Counted from the stretch's first letter, positions 47,337 through 57,095 are shown. The stretch is DNA of 64,000 bases from Alcanivorax limicola (GCF_019931215.1 NZ_JAIOUB010000001.1:1271955-1335954), one strand, 5' to 3'. Numbers and translations are program-made. The notes: generated from the letters alone by a model not told the origin.

Positions 47337-47342
47337 CACCCA

Positions 47343-47606
47343 TCAAGGCGCAGGGGTAGATTGCTCGATGGGCACGCCATCGCGGAGGGTCGGGTTGACG
47401 TCGTGGGGCTCCAGCCACCCCATCCAGGCTGACAGCATCATCAAGCCGAAGACCGCCACAGAGAAAATCACCCGCCAGGTCAGCGCCCGCGCCGTACCAC
47501 TGTCCTTGCCCCGGGCATCACTGCGCATCAGCGCACCCAGTCCACGGAACAGAGAAACCACCGCCGCCGCGAACAACAACAGGATCAGGAGCTTTAACCA
47601 CCACAT
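47343..47606 (-). CDS. Small twin-transmembrane protein (DUF2909)
   Basis: About 87 residues from the ATG at 47606, preceded by AAGGTG; a GTG three codons upstream is also possible. Two membrane segments, 'LLILLLFAAAVVSLFRGLGA' and 'VIFSVAVFGLMMLSAWMGWL', with a basic loop. It matches the DUF2909 'twin transmembrane' proteins encoded inside oxidase clusters. It runs opposite to the cox genes. Confidence 0.8.
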   Translation of the reverse strand: MWWLKLLILLLFAAAVVSLFRGLGALMRSDARGKDSGTARALTWRVIFSVAVFGLMMLSAWMGWLEPHDVNPTLRDGVPIEQSTPAP

Positions 47607-47655
47607 AACGCGCACCTTGTGTACAATGAGCGCCCTATTCTAAGGCCCGGACGTT

Positions 47656-48399
47656 ATGCCTGCACGTGAGTTTCGCCCCAGTTGGATGGGTTTTCTGGCC
47701 ACCCTGGTCGTGGCGGCAGTGTGCCTGCAAGCCGCAGTCTGGCAGTTGTCCCGCGCGGATGAGAAACGCACGCTGGCACGCGACTTCGAGACACGCGCCG
47801 ACGCAGGGTACCTGAACCTGCCCGAACTGCTGGTGAAGGACGAAGCAGGCAACTACCCCGTCACCCTGCGCGGCGTGCCCGATAACAGCCGCCACATACT
47901 GCTGGATAACCGCACTCTGGAAGGCATTGCCGGCTATCACCTGCTCACGCCGTTGCGCAGCGAGAACGGCCAGTGGCTCCTGGTCAATCGTGGCTGGCTG
48001 CCCAGAGGTCGTGACCGCGCGGTTTTACCCGATATCCCGCCCCTCCCCGCCGACAACGACGACGGGATGGTGACGGTTAATGGGCGAAGCTATATCTATA
48101 GCCCGCGCACCTTTGTTCTCGCTGATGACGACCTGTCTGCCGTGACTTGGCCGTTGCGCGTGCAAAAAGTCGAAATGGACGCACTTTCCGCGCTTCTTGG
48201 GGTAGAATTGGCGCCCTTCGAAATCCGGGTGGACCCGGGCTTTGCGCTGGAGACCGGGGAGCAGCTACCCCGCATCTGGCATGACCCTGTCATGGGTCCG
48301 GAGCGGCACCACGCCTATGCCGTGCAGTGGTTTGCCCTGGCCGGCGCCGTCGTGGTGTTCTTCATCGCTATCAGCCTGCGCCGACGCGAGGCAGATTGA
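47656..48399 (+). CDS. SURF1 family cytochrome oxidase assembly protein
   Basis: 247 residues. It assists heme A insertion into subunit I. N- and C-terminal membrane segments ('FLATLVVAAVCLQAAVWQL' and 'WFALAGAVVVFFIAISL') flank a periplasmic domain with the hallmark 'WLLVNRGWLPRG'. First gene of the second oxidase-biogenesis transcript. It is divergent from the DUF2909 gene. Confidence 0.93.
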   Translation: MPAREFRPSWMGFLATLVVAAVCLQAAVWQLSRADEKRTLARDFETRADAGYLNLPELLVKDEAGNYPVTLRGVPDNSRHILLDNRTLEGIAGYHLLTPLRSENGQWLLVNRGWLPRGRDRAVLPDIPPLPADNDDGMVTVNGRSYIYSPRTFVLADDDLSAVTWPLRVQKVEMDALSALLGVELAPFEIRVDPGFALETGEQLPRIWHDPVMGPERHHAYAVQWFALAGAVVVFFIAISLRRREAD

Positions 48400-48430
48400 G
48401 CTTTTTTGCAGACCAGAATTGAGTTGACCC

Positions 48431-49045
48431 ATGCAGGAACGCAGCAAGAATTTTCTGATCCTCGGGCTGATCATCGGTGTGTTCATCGCTTTTTTTCTGG
48501 CGGGCCGCTTTCTGATCAACCCTGACGAGATGCCGCGCCTGAATAAAGGGACACTGATCGTCCCCCACGTCAGCGTGGACGATCTCGGCTTCACCCAGGC
48601 AGATGGCACGCCGTACCGCAGTGACGACATGGCCGGCAAATGGACACTGGCATACATGGCCGACGGCACCTGCGATGCGGCCTGCAAGAATGGTTTGTTC
48701 TATCTGATTCGTCAGTTGCAGCGATCTCTCGACCGGGATGCCTCCCGCGTCAGACGCGTGATCATGCATACGGCCGAACCGGATAACACTTTACGCACAT
48801 TCCTGGACGAGAATGTGCCTGGCATGGTGGAAGTCAGCGTCGATCGCGACCTGGCCGACACCCTGCTACTCCCCGCGATGGAAAGCAGTACTGACAGCGC
48901 CAGTCATCACATTTTTCTGATCAGCCCCGACGGCATGATTTTCATGTGGTACCCCACCCATGCGGATCCGGATGCCACGCTGCTCGAGGCCGACAATATT
49001 CGTGATGATCTCAAGCGCACCCTGAAAGGCTCACTGATAGGGTAA
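48431..49045 (+). CDS. SCO1/SenC-like thioredoxin-fold assembly protein
   Basis: 204 residues. One N-terminal membrane anchor ('LILGLIIGVFIAFFLAG'). The periplasmic part has 'TLAYMADGTCDAACKNGLFY', a CxxxC in the Sco copper-site position, and ends with 'HHIFLISPDGMIFMWYP'. The distal His typical of Sco may be one of these. It probably supplies copper or redox power for CuA. Confidence 0.8.
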   Translation: MQERSKNFLILGLIIGVFIAFFLAGRFLINPDEMPRLNKGTLIVPHVSVDDLGFTQADGTPYRSDDMAGKWTLAYMADGTCDAACKNGLFYLIRQLQRSLDRDASRVRRVIMHTAEPDNTLRTFLDENVPGMVEVSVDRDLADTLLLPAMESSTDSASHHIFLISPDGMIFMWYPTHADPDATLLEADNIRDDLKRTLKGSLIG

Positions 49046-49050
49046 CCTTC

Positions 49051-50094
49051 ATGTCGACTGTGAATCGTTCGTTGATCTGGCAACGCCGTCTCGCCGTGGC
49101 TTCGGTAATACTGGTCGCGGGTGTCATCATTCTGGGCGCCTGGACGCGCCTGACGGACGCCGGGCTCGGCTGTCCGGACTGGCCAGGCTGTTATGGCCAC
49201 ATGGATGTGCGCAAGGCGCATTCCTATGTGAGCGAAACCAATGTGCATCAACCCGGCACCTACCGTGACGCCTTCAAGACAGTGCCGGAGATGGTGCATC
49301 GCTACTTCGCAGGCTTCCTGGGCATCATGATTCTGGCGCTCACCACCATGGCCTGGCTCAACCGCAAAAAAACGGGGCAAGGCGTGCTGCTGCCCACGGC
49401 CTTGCTGGTGCTGGTGATCTGCCAGGGCATTCTGGGCAAATGGACCGTGACCATGGGGCTACAGCCCACCATCGTCATGCTGCATCTGATGGGCGGTTTT
49501 TCCACCATGATCCTGTTGTGCTGGCATACGGCACGACTCTACAACTGGCCAAGTTTTCGCAATGATTGCGATGTGCGGACGCTGAAACCACTGGCCATTG
49601 CCGCACTGGGCGTGGTCATGCTGCAAAGCGCGCTGGGGGGCTGGACCACCGCCAACTACGCCGCCGTGGTCTGCACCGAACTGCCGATTTGCGAGAGTGG
49701 CTGGACCACGCACCTGAATTTCGGTGATGCCTTCACATTCTTCGGCCACGAACATGATGGCGAGGACTACGAGTTTGGGGTGCTCGCCAGTGATGCCCGC
49801 ACCACCATCCATGTGATGCACCGCTTCGGCGCCATCGCTACACTGCTGGTGGTGGGCCTGCTGGCCATCAAGATACTGGCACGCGCCCGCTGCACGCTCT
49901 TCCGCCGCTTTGGCCTGACCATCGGCGGTGTTTTGCTGGCGCAATTTGCGCTGGGTGTCAGTAACATCATTTTCCACGTACCGTTGAAGGTGGCGGTAGC
50001 GCATAACTTTGGCGCGGTCGTGCTCCTGGTCACGCTGGTATTGTTCCTGCGGGCATTGAATATACAACCGGAACGGAGACAAACAGATGCCTGA
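49051..50094 (+). CDS. ctaA: Heme A synthase (COX15/CtaA)
   Basis: 347 residues with eight membrane helices. It oxidises heme O to heme A. '[21 protein letters not shown]' opens the family, and conserved His lie in 'MVHRYFAGF', 'LHLMGG', 'VMHRFGA' and 'AHNFGA'. Cys pairs 'CPDWPGC' and 'CTELPIC' occur. It overlaps cyoE by 8 bp. Confidence 0.95.
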   Translation: MSTVNRSLIWQRRLAVASVILVAGVIILGAWTRLTDAGLGCPDWPGCYGHMDVRKAHSYVSETNVHQPGTYRDAFKTVPEMVHRYFAGFLGIMILALTTMAWLNRKKTGQGVLLPTALLVLVICQGILGKWTVTMGLQPTIVMLHLMGGFSTMILLCWHTARLYNWPSFRNDCDVRTLKPLAIAALGVVMLQSALGGWTTANYAAVVCTELPICESGWTTHLNFGDAFTFFGHEHDGEDYEFGVLASDARTTIHVMHRFGAIATLLVVGLLAIKILARARCTLFRRFGLTIGGVLLAQFALGVSNIIFHVPLKVAVAHNFGAVVLLVTLVLFLRALNIQPERRQTDA

Positions 50095-50983
50095 AGCGGC
50101 GGGCTGGCGTGATTACCTGGCCCTGACCAAACCCGGCGTAGTGCTGTTGCTGATGGTAACGGCCATCGCCGGCATGTTCCTGGCCACTGACCCGCCCGGC
50201 ATGGTGCCGCTGGGGGTGTTGATCCCTGCCTTCATCGGACTGACGCTGGCGATGATGGCGTCAGCCGCCATCAACCAGATCATGGATCAGAAAATCGATG
50301 CCATGATGGCGCGGACCGACAAGCGCCCGATTGTCACCGGGCGCATCAATACCCGCTCGGCGATCGCGTTTGCCGTCGTCCTGGCACTGATTTCGATGCT
50401 GGTGCTGGATCAGCTGGTCAACCGTCTGACCGCCCTGCTGACGCTGTTCGGATTTGTGGGCTATGCCTTTATCTATACGCTCTATCTGAAGCGAGCCACG
50501 CCGCAGAACATTGTGATCGGCGGGCTCGCCGGTGCGATACCGCCGTTGCTGGGCTGGACCGCCGTTGCTGGCGAGTTGCACCCCTATGCCTGGCTGCTGG
50601 TGCTGATCATTTTTGTCTGGACGCCGCCGCACTTCTGGGCGCTGGCCATTCACCGCCGGGATGAGTACGCCAAGGCAGAAATCCCGATGCTGCCGGTCAC
50701 CCACGGCATCCCGTTTACGCGCAGCAGCGTGCTCTACTACACGGTCTTGCTGGTGATCACCTCGCTGCTGCCCTACCTGACCGGCATGAGTGGCCTGATC
50801 TATCTGGTCACCGCCGTGGTGCTCGGTGCGGTGTTCCTGTTTCATGCCATGCAATTGCGCTTTGGCGATGACCCGCGCACCCCGATGAAAACCTTCGGTT
50901 ACTCGATCACCTATCTGTTCGTACTCTTCGGTGCGCTGCTGGTGGATCATTATTTCCCGCTGGGCGTGGTCACCGGCAGCTGA
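50087..50983 (+). CDS. cyoE: Protoheme IX farnesyltransferase (heme O synthase)
   Basis: 298 residues, a UbiA-type prenyltransferase, also called ctaB. It turns heme B into heme O for CtaA. '[19 protein letters not shown]' is the Asp-rich prenyl-diphosphate motif, and '[20 protein letters not shown]' is the family signature. Nine membrane helices. Confidence 0.95.
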   Translation: MPEAAGWRDYLALTKPGVVLLLMVTAIAGMFLATDPPGMVPLGVLIPAFIGLTLAMMASAAINQIMDQKIDAMMARTDKRPIVTGRINTRSAIAFAVVLALISMLVLDQLVNRLTALLTLFGFVGYAFIYTLYLKRATPQNIVIGGLAGAIPPLLGWTAVAGELHPYAWLLVLIIFVWTPPHFWALAIHRRDEYAKAEIPMLPVTHGIPFTRSSVLYYTVLLVITSLLPYLTGMSGLIYLVTAVVLGAVFLFHAMQLRFGDDPRTPMKTFGYSITYLFVLFGALLVDHYFPLGVVTGS

Positions 50984-50994
50984 TTGCCGGTGAC
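50969..50994 (+). terminator. Terminator-like hairpin after cyoE
   Basis: GTCACCGGCA-GCTGAT-TGCCGGTGAC, a 10-bp perfect stem that overlaps the stop codon, followed about 25 bp later by TTTTT. Confidence 0.6.
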
Positions 50995-51132
50995 GACCCC
51001 GGGTTCCGGGTCCCCGTTTTTGCTACACACGCCACTGTGCACCTGCCCCTGCTTGCGTTAATCTTGCTCACATAACACTGACGCTTATAACAACAGGCAT
51101 TCGGGAACGCATAGCAGATACGGGGGCGAATC

Positions 51133-51723
51133 ATGAGTGGCACACTGATCTTTCTTGTCATCCTGGCAGCACTGGTGGTCTTCATCATTGCTATCTATAA
51201 CCGTTTGATAGCACTCAAGAACCGCTTCAAGAACGGCTTCGCCCAGATTGATGTGCAGCTGCAGCGCCGCCATGATCTGGTCCCCAATCTGGTGGAAACC
51301 GCGCGGGCCTATATGACCCATGAGCGCGAGACGCTGACCCAGGTCACCGAGGCCCGCAACCAGGCCGTCAATGCCCGCCAGGCCGCCAAGGCCAACCCGG
51401 ACAATGCGAGCGCCATGGGCGCGCTCGGCAAGGCAGAGAGCATGCTCTCCGGCTCCCTTGCCAACTTCTTCGCCCTGTCGGAAAACTACCCTGATCTGAA
51501 AGCCAACCAGACCATGAGTCAGCTGATGGAAGAGCTGACCTCCACCGAGAACCGCATCGGTTTTGCCCGCCAGGCGTTCAATGACGCCGTGATGGAATAC
51601 AACACCTACCGCGAGCAGTTCCCGAACAACTTCATCGCCGGCCTGTTTGGCAGCTTCAAATACGCAGAGCTGCTGCAGATAGAAACACCGGAGGCCCGGC
51701 GGGCGCCCAGCGTCAGCTTTTGA
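51133..51723 (+). CDS. lemA: LemA family protein
   Basis: 196 residues. A single membrane segment at the N-terminus ('LIFLVILAALVVFIIAIYN') and a four-helix bundle with 'VQLQRRHDLVPNLVETARAY' and 'SENYPDLKANQTM', the LemA core. It is followed 6 bp later by an M48 protease gene, a common pairing. Confidence 0.93.
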   Translation: MSGTLIFLVILAALVVFIIAIYNRLIALKNRFKNGFAQIDVQLQRRHDLVPNLVETARAYMTHERETLTQVTEARNQAVNARQAAKANPDNASAMGALGKAESMLSGSLANFFALSENYPDLKANQTMSQLMEELTSTENRIGFARQAFNDAVMEYNTYREQFPNNFIAGLFGSFKYAELLQIETPEARRAPSVSF

Positions 51724-51729
51724 TAGCCG

Positions 51730-53709
51730 ATGAATTTCTTTGCGCAGCAGGCGCGGGCCCGGCGACGTACCAGCCTGCTGACTGTCTATTTCGTCGCGGC
51801 AGTGCTGGCCACAGCCCTGGCAGTGAACCTGGTCCTGTATCTGGGTCTGTTCTGGCTGACTGACGGCACCTATCCCCTGGGGGAATGGCTGCTCTCACCC
51901 GGCGCCATCTGGGCCGCTCTGCTCACACTCGGCATTATCCTCGGCGGCAGCCTGATCAAATTCTGGCGTCTGCGCGGCGGCGGCCCGGCGCTGGCTGACA
52001 TGCTGGGCGCCCGCCGGATTGATCCCGCCAGCAAGGATGTTCACGAGCGGCGGCTGATCAATGTGGTGGAAGAAATGGCCATCGCGTCAGGCATCCCCGT
52101 GCCGCAGCTTTTTGTGCTCGGCGAGGAAACCACCATCAATGCCTTTGCCGCCGGCTTCCGCCCCACCGAAAGCACCATCATGGTGACCCAGGGGGCGTTG
52201 GAACAGCTCAACCGGGACGAGTTGCAAGGCGTCATCGCCCACGAATTCAGCCATATCTTCAACGCCGACATGCGCCTCAACCTGCGCCTGATGGCGGTAC
52301 TGGCGGGTATTCTTGCCGTCGGCAAGGTCGGCGAGCTGATGCTGCGCAGCACCCACCGGCGTGGCGTGATGGTGCGCACCAACAACAGCCGCAACGCCGC
52401 TGGCGGCATTGCCGCCGCCATAGGACTGGGTATGGCACTGGTCGCCATCGGTTACATCGGCCTGTTTTTCGGGCGGCTGATCAAAGCGGCCATCTCCCGT
52501 CAGCGCGAACTGCTGGCGGATGCGTCGTCAGTGCAGTTCACCCGCAACCCGGCAGGTATTGCCGGTGCGCTGATCAAGATACGCAATGGCCAGGGCTCAC
52601 TGCTGACCAGCACTCAGGCAGAAGACATGAGCCACATGTGCTTCGCCGACACGGTGTCCTTCAATATGCGGCGCTTGCTGGCCACGCACCCGGAGATGGA
52701 CGAGCGGCTGAGTGCCATCGGCCCGGAGTGGGTGGCGCGGGCACGCAACAGAGCCCGGCAACAGCTCGCCAGCGACACCGCCGCTGCCACGCAACCCGGC
52801 GCTACCGAAGGGCTGGCGGCCGCCAGCGGCGCGGCACTGTTCGGCGGCGCCACAGCGCTCGCCGGCACTGCGCTGCACGCAGGGCGGGCACCGCAATCAC
52901 AGCACGGCGCATCACAGCAGGTCGGCACCGTCACCCCCGCCCACATGGGTTACGCCAGCCGTATCCTCGAGTCGGTGCCACTGGGGCTGCGAGACCAACT
53001 CCATGACAGGCCCGGCGCCGAACAACTGATGTATGCGCTGGCCATCAGCGTCAGCCAGAGCACCCCGGAAGACCTGCTGCCCGCGCTGGATCTGACACCG
53101 CAAGCGCGCGACGCGGTGGCCGCACTGGTGCCCGTCGTGCAGTCACTGGGCACGCGACTGCGATTGCCGTTGATCGATCTGGCCATCCCGACCCTCAAGC
53201 AAGGTGATCAGGCGACCCGCGATGCCATGCTGCAGCGGCTGACCACACTGATCCATGCCGACCGGCGTATGACCCTGTTCGAGTTCGTTCTGCTACACCT
53301 GCTGCGCGATCATCTCGGCGCGAAGGCCGGTCGCAACCAGCCCGTTCGCCATCGCAGCTACCGCGCTGTGGCACCGGCCATGCAGGTACTCTTGTCGATG
53401 ATGATCTATGTCGGCGGCCAGCGTGGCGAGGCGGCGCAAGCCCTGTTCCGCCGCATTACCGGCGTGCTGCTGCCGCCAGGCACGCCACTGCTGGCCATTG
53501 AGGCTTGCACACTGGACCGACTGACGCCGGCACTGACAGAACTGGCCGGGCTGACGCCCTTGCTGAAAGCCGGGCTGGTGGATGCCTGCGCAGACGCCGT
53601 GCTGGCCGACAACAGGGTCCAGGTCGCTGAAGCAGAACTGCTACGGGCCGTGTGCACCCTTCTGGATTGCCCGATGCCACCGCTCTTCACCCCGGCACCC
53701 GAAGCATAG
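51730..53709 (+). CDS. M48 family metalloprotease
   Basis: 659 residues, longer than HtpX. Membrane helices lie at about 15-42, 60-80, 185-205 and 225-250. The zinc site is H171-E-F-S-H175, with the third ligand Glu probably in 'RQRELLADASSVQF'. The extra C-terminal 300 residues, mostly helical and rich in Ala and Leu, have no clear domain. A LemA partner suggests envelope protein quality control. Confidence 0.9.
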   Translation: MNFFAQQARARRRTSLLTVYFVAAVLATALAVNLVLYLGLFWLTDGTYPLGEWLLSPGAIWAALLTLGIILGGSLIKFWRLRGGGPALADMLGARRIDPASKDVHERRLINVVEEMAIASGIPVPQLFVLGEETTINAFAAGFRPTESTIMVTQGALEQLNRDELQGVIAHEFSHIFNADMRLNLRLMAVLAGILAVGKVGELMLRSTHRRGVMVRTNNSRNAAGGIAAAIGLGMALVAIGYIGLFFGRLIKAAISRQRELLADASSVQFTRNPAGIAGALIKIRNGQGSLLTSTQAEDMSHMCFADTVSFNMRRLLATHPEMDERLSAIGPEWVARARNRARQQLASDTAAATQPGATEGLAAASGAALFGGATALAGTALHAGRAPQSQHGASQQVGTVTPAHMGYASRILESVPLGLRDQLHDRPGAEQLMYALAISVSQSTPEDLLPALDLTPQARDAVAALVPVVQSLGTRLRLPLIDLAIPTLKQGDQATRDAMLQRLTTLIHADRRMTLFEFVLLHLLRDHLGAKAGRNQPVRHRSYRAVAPAMQVLLSMMIYVGGQRGEAAQALFRRITGVLLPPGTPLLAIEACTLDRLTPALTELAGLTPLLKAGLVDACADAVLADNRVQVAEAELLRAVCTLLDCPMPPLFTPAPEA

Positions 53710-53732
53710 AAGAGAACGATCGTTCACCGACA

Positions 53733-53756
53733 TGTAAGCCCAGGCTTACATTTTTT
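53733..53756 (+). terminator. Rho-independent terminator
   Basis: TGTAAGCC-CA-GGCTTACA followed by six T. Perfect 8-bp stem. It ends the lemA-protease transcript. Confidence 0.88.
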
Positions 53757-53828
53757 GTGGCAATTGTCTTATTTCGCTTATTGTTGAAGCTGTCAAACTG
53801 AGTACGGTCGGAAAAGGGAGCGACACCA

Positions 53829-54200
53829 ATGGAATTTCACAAAGCCAGCGAGCAGAACGCATGGGATGCGGTAGCCGAGGCCACACACGCAGTACGCCGC
53901 AATGAGACAGCACACGCTGACCTGCTGGAGTGGCTGCAAGAACAGGGCGTGGACATCAGTCAGGCAGTATTCCCGTGTATCGGGTTATTCGACAATGACG
54001 TCTTTTCCGGCACACTGGTCTCTCAGAATCGCCGCGTCTACGAGTACTTTGTTGACCTGAGTGATCGCGCATCCGGTGATTTCGAAGACGTGACCGATCA
54101 GCTCGGCCCCAAAGACCCTGCTCACCCGAACAGCGATGTCCGTGATCTGATTACCATGGCGCTGGTCTACTTCGACAATCAGCGCGGTCAGGCCGCCTGA
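53829..54200 (+). CDS. Hypothetical acidic protein
   Basis: 123 residues. The ATG follows AAAGGGAGCG. Cytoplasmic and acidic, with a helical N-terminal half ('EFHKASEQNAWDAVAEATHA') and an alpha/beta part ('QAVFPCIGLFDNDVFSGTLV', 'RRVYEYFVDLSD'). One Cys. Not recognised. Confidence 0.65.
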   Translation: MEFHKASEQNAWDAVAEATHAVRRNETAHADLLEWLQEQGVDISQAVFPCIGLFDNDVFSGTLVSQNRRVYEYFVDLSDRASGDFEDVTDQLGPKDPAHPNSDVRDLITMALVYFDNQRGQAA

Positions 54201-54227
54201 GACGGGCGGCTTACCGCCCTGCCCTCA

Positions 54228-55379
54228 TCACCCCGCTTTCTCGCGCTGCATCGCCGGCACCTGACGGTGCAGAAACCAGCGCTCCGTCACCACCTTGCGG
54301 GTAAACCAGTGGCTACGCATGAGCGGCCCGACCAGCGTGTCCCTGACCCAATCCGGCAAGGGCACCGGTGCACGCTTCTCGTCACCGCGTACACCAAAGC
54401 GTTTCCGCACCGCCGCTTCATAGCCGTACAGTGTCGTGCCTGGCGACGCCTCCTCCAGCGCACTGGCCGCCAGCAGCGCTGACTCCACGGCGGGCCGGAT
54501 ACCCTCGCCACTCTGGGTATAGGCCAGCCCCGCCGCATCACCGATCAGGCAAACGCCCGGCGCCACCAACGGCCGCCGGGCGTGCCCGTAGAGCAGATAG
54601 GCGTGCCCCTTGTAGCGCTCGGGCAAGGATTCAGGAAGACGCCCGGTACGCTGCATCATGGCCACGAACTCGCCGAGGTGCTCTGTCAGCCGATGATTGT
54701 CCTCCCGGCCCAGCCCGATATTCAGGTAGTCCCCTTTGCGGAACACCCAGGCATAGCCCTTGAGATCCCGGCAGAACCATAACTCAGGGCAATCTCCCGC
54801 CACCGCGCAAGCAGCCACCTGCTCGGGCTGCAGGCGAAACTCCACCTCTTTTGCCGTCACCGCCAGTTCGTGCTTGCCCGGCCCATCGCCAAGCAGCCGC
54901 GCCACCGGACAAAAGTGCCCACCAGCCCCTACCAGCCAGGGCGCCTGATAGCGGCCGTTCACACACCACTCGCCGTGCTCGTGTGTCAGATCATTCACGC
55001 TCTCGCCGAGCACCTTCTCCACGGAAGCCCGCGCCAGCAGGTAATGATCGAACTCGCACCGGCGGATACCGTAACTGACCGGTGCGCCGCCATGATCGTT
55101 GACGCAGGGCGCCTGCCCCATCAGGCCGATACTGAAGCGGTGGATCGGCTGCAGCACACGACCGTCACGGGCGTACGCTTCGGATGTAATACCCAGAGTG
55201 GTCAGTACTTCCGGGGTAACCCAACCGGCGCAGGTCTTGTCACGGGGAAACGCCGCCTTGTCGAGAATCAGCACCCGCCAGCCACGCTCCGCCAGCACTG
55301 TAGCCAACGTGCTGCCCGCCGGACCGCCCCCTACAATGATCAGGTCATAGTGCACCGGATCCGTCGTCGCATCAGACAT
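54228..55379 (-). CDS. FAD-dependent oxidoreductase, geranylgeranyl-reductase type
   Basis: About 383 residues from the ATG at 55379. The dinucleotide motif 'DLIIVGGGPAGSTLATVLAE' is at residues 11-30. Then 'KTCAGWVTPEVL' near 50, a conserved cysteine-Gly region of this family, and 'APGVCLIGDAAGLAYTQSGEGI' (second FAD motif, residues about 275-296). Such enzymes reduce isoprenoid or alkyl double bonds. It is the second gene after a cyclopropane-synthase-like gene, 22 bp apart, so it may finish or alter the same lipid. A run of 11 C on the plus strand (G11 in the message) lies just before its start. Confidence 0.82.
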   Translation of the reverse strand: MSDATTDPVHYDLIIVGGGPAGSTLATVLAERGWRVLILDKAAFPRDKTCAGWVTPEVLTTLGITSEAYARDGRVLQPIHRFSIGLMGQAPCVNDHGGAPVSYGIRRCEFDHYLLARASVEKVLGESVNDLTHEHGEWCVNGRYQAPWLVGAGGHFCPVARLLGDGPGKHELAVTAKEVEFRLQPEQVAACAVAGDCPELWFCRDLKGYAWVFRKGDYLNIGLGREDNHRLTEHLGEFVAMMQRTGRLPESLPERYKGHAYLLYGHARRPLVAPGVCLIGDAAGLAYTQSGEGIRPAVESALLAASALEEASPGTTLYGYEAAVRKRFGVRGDEKRAPVPLPDWVRDTLVGPLMRSHWFTRKVVTERWFLHRQVPAMQREKAG

Positions 55380-55387
55380 GGACTCTA

Positions 55388-55398
55388 CCCCCCCCCCC
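55388..55398 (-). promoter_or_regulatory. G11 tract at the ribosome binding site
   Basis: Eleven G in a row on the minus strand, 8 bases before the FAD-reductase ATG, with only 'TAGAGTCC' between. The tract takes the place of a normal Shine-Dalgarno. Homopolymer G runs of this length can slip in replication, so spacing could vary. Confidence 0.6.
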
Positions 55399-55401
55399 GC
55401 A

Positions 55402-56766
55402 TCATGGCTTTGCCTCGACGGCGTTAGCGCCACTGGCGAGCGCACTGTGACGGTACATATGGCGGCGGTTTTGCGGTATCCGGTTGGATGCCGCCGGGGC
55501 AAACACCACCTGGAACAGCTGCATGGTGCCCGTGGTAAAACCGGCCACTGACCCGGCCAGATACAGATCCCAGGCGCGCACAAACGTCTCGTCGTACTCG
55601 GCGCTCACCTGCTGCCGGTGCGACAGAAAACGCTCTCGCCAGTGACGCAGCGTGCGTGCGTAATGCAGGCGCAGGTTCTCCATATCCAGCACCGAAAGAT
55701 CGCTCTCCTCGAACAATTGCATCAGTTCTACCGGCCCCGGCACATGGCAGCCAGGGAATATGCGCTTCTCAATCCAGCCGTTGACCGGTGCCGCGCGATT
55801 GCGGCCGATGGTATGAATCAGCCCGATGCCTTCCGGCTTGAGCACGCGGTTGATGGCCTGCCCCAGAGAGGCATAATTGGCTGGCCCCACATGCTCGAGC
55901 ATGCCCACCGACACGAAGGCATCACAGCGCGTCATGGCGCGAGTGCTCATGCTGGTACTGTGCCCGATGTTACGGCCGATATTCCGATAGTCGTCCTCGA
56001 TATACTCCACCCGGTCCGCCAACCCCTCCTCCTGAGCCCGCTCCCGCGCCCAGCGAATCTGTTCCGGCGAAATATTGAATGCCTTCACTCGCACACCGTA
56101 ATGGCGCGCCATATAACGGGCCAGCCCGCCCCAACCACAGCCGGCCTCGATCACCGTCTGCCCCGGCTTGAGACAGAGCTTGCGGCAGACATGCTCCAGT
56201 TTGGAAAGCTGTGCCTGCTCCAGGGAGTAATCCGTCTCCTCGTAGTAGGCACAGGTATATTGCATGGCGGCGCTGTCCAGCCACAGGCGATAAAAGTCGT
56301 TACCGAGATCGTAGTGATGATGAATATTGAGCCGGGCATCCTGCTCACTGGCACCCTGCCGATCAGGGTCTCGCCACAATCTGGCGAGCCAGCCAGGTCG
56401 TGATGCCGCGCCCTTTGCCAAGGCGGGATACAGCTGTATCAGAAACGCGTCCAGTGCCCCACTGACCGTAATGCGGCCACTGGCATACAGGTCACCAAAA
56501 GCGATATTGGGGCTGCGCAGGAGTTGATACAGCGCACCGCGATCCGCGATGGTCACGGTGTACGGCGCCTGGTCGGGCCCGGTAACTGATCCATCCCAGA
56601 GTTGCAGCCGTATGGCGGGAGCACCGGCCATGCGGTGCAGCCAGGCGAGCAGGCGCCGTTCAGGGGGCCAGGCCGGCGTTGATGTCAACGCGGGCGGACG
56701 GGACTCCGGGCTTGCAGCTGCCCGGGATTGACGACGGGGCGCTATACTTGCAGTGTCGCGCGGCAC
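55402..56766 (-). CDS. Cyclopropane-fatty-acyl-phospholipid synthase family methyltransferase
   Basis: 454 residues with a GTG start after GGGAGGTG. Against the family length of about 380 it has a longer N-terminus and an insertion. AdoMet motif 'VIEAGCGWGGLARYMARHYG' near 217. Active-site residues by analogy with E. coli Cfa: Cys in 'MQYTCAYY', Glu in 'MLEHVGP' and His in 'IHTIGRN'. A 16-residue insertion 'RNIGHSTSMSTRAMTRC' follows the DYR motif. It adds a methylene (or methyl) to an unsaturated acyl chain in phospholipid. Confidence 0.88.
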   Translation of the reverse strand: MPRDTASIAPRRQSRAAASPESRPPALTSTPAWPPERRLLAWLHRMAGAPAIRLQLWDGSVTGPDQAPYTVTIADRGALYQLLRSPNIAFGDLYASGRITVSGALDAFLIQLYPALAKGAASRPGWLARLWRDPDRQGASEQDARLNIHHHYDLGNDFYRLWLDSAAMQYTCAYYEETDYSLEQAQLSKLEHVCRKLCLKPGQTVIEAGCGWGGLARYMARHYGVRVKAFNISPEQIRWARERAQEEGLADRVEYIEDDYRNIGRNIGHSTSMSTRAMTRCDAFVSVGMLEHVGPANYASLGQAINRVLKPEGIGLIHTIGRNRAAPVNGWIEKRIFPGCHVPGPVELMQLFEESDLSVLDMENLRLHYARTLRHWRERFLSHRQQVSAEYDETFVRAWDLYLAGSVAGFTTGTMQLFQVVFAPAASNRIPQNRRHMYRHSALASGANAVEAKP

Positions 56767-56984
56767 AGTTCACCTCCCACAATTCCATGTCGAAAGTTTC
56801 ACCACGCACCACGGCCGTCCGGGACGGCCACTGCCCGGATGCGTCACCCGAGTATAGCGGAAACCCGCAACGAGAAAACACCGGCCCTGTTTGGCGCAGG
56901 TCGGGCTCTGGAAGGTCTCCTCACGAATTGACGAACCTGAAAACAGGCTGGTTTCCAGCAGGTGGGTCACCCTCCATCAAGTAC
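56767..56984. other. Intergenic region upstream of the cfa-like gene
   Basis: 218 bp without a gene or clear promoter pair. It ends where the palindromic element begins. The cfa-like gene must be transcribed from here leftward. Confidence 0.5.
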
Positions 56985-57095
56985 GCGTTGAGCCGGGGCA
57001 CTCCCTTCCGGGACCGCTCAAGCCGTCCCTGGGCGCTCGCGCTTTGGCCATCCATGGCCAAAGAGGTCCCTTCAGGGAGTGCCCCGGCTCAACGC
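56985..57095. repeat. Nested palindromic element
   Basis: Outer arms of 31 bp (56985-57015 and 57065-57095) with three mismatches, opening GCGTTGAGCCGGGGCACTCC. At the centre is a second palindrome CTTTGGCCAT-CC-ATGGCCAAAG (57042-57063). It is a cruciform-capable sequence with no coding content. Confidence 0.82.
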
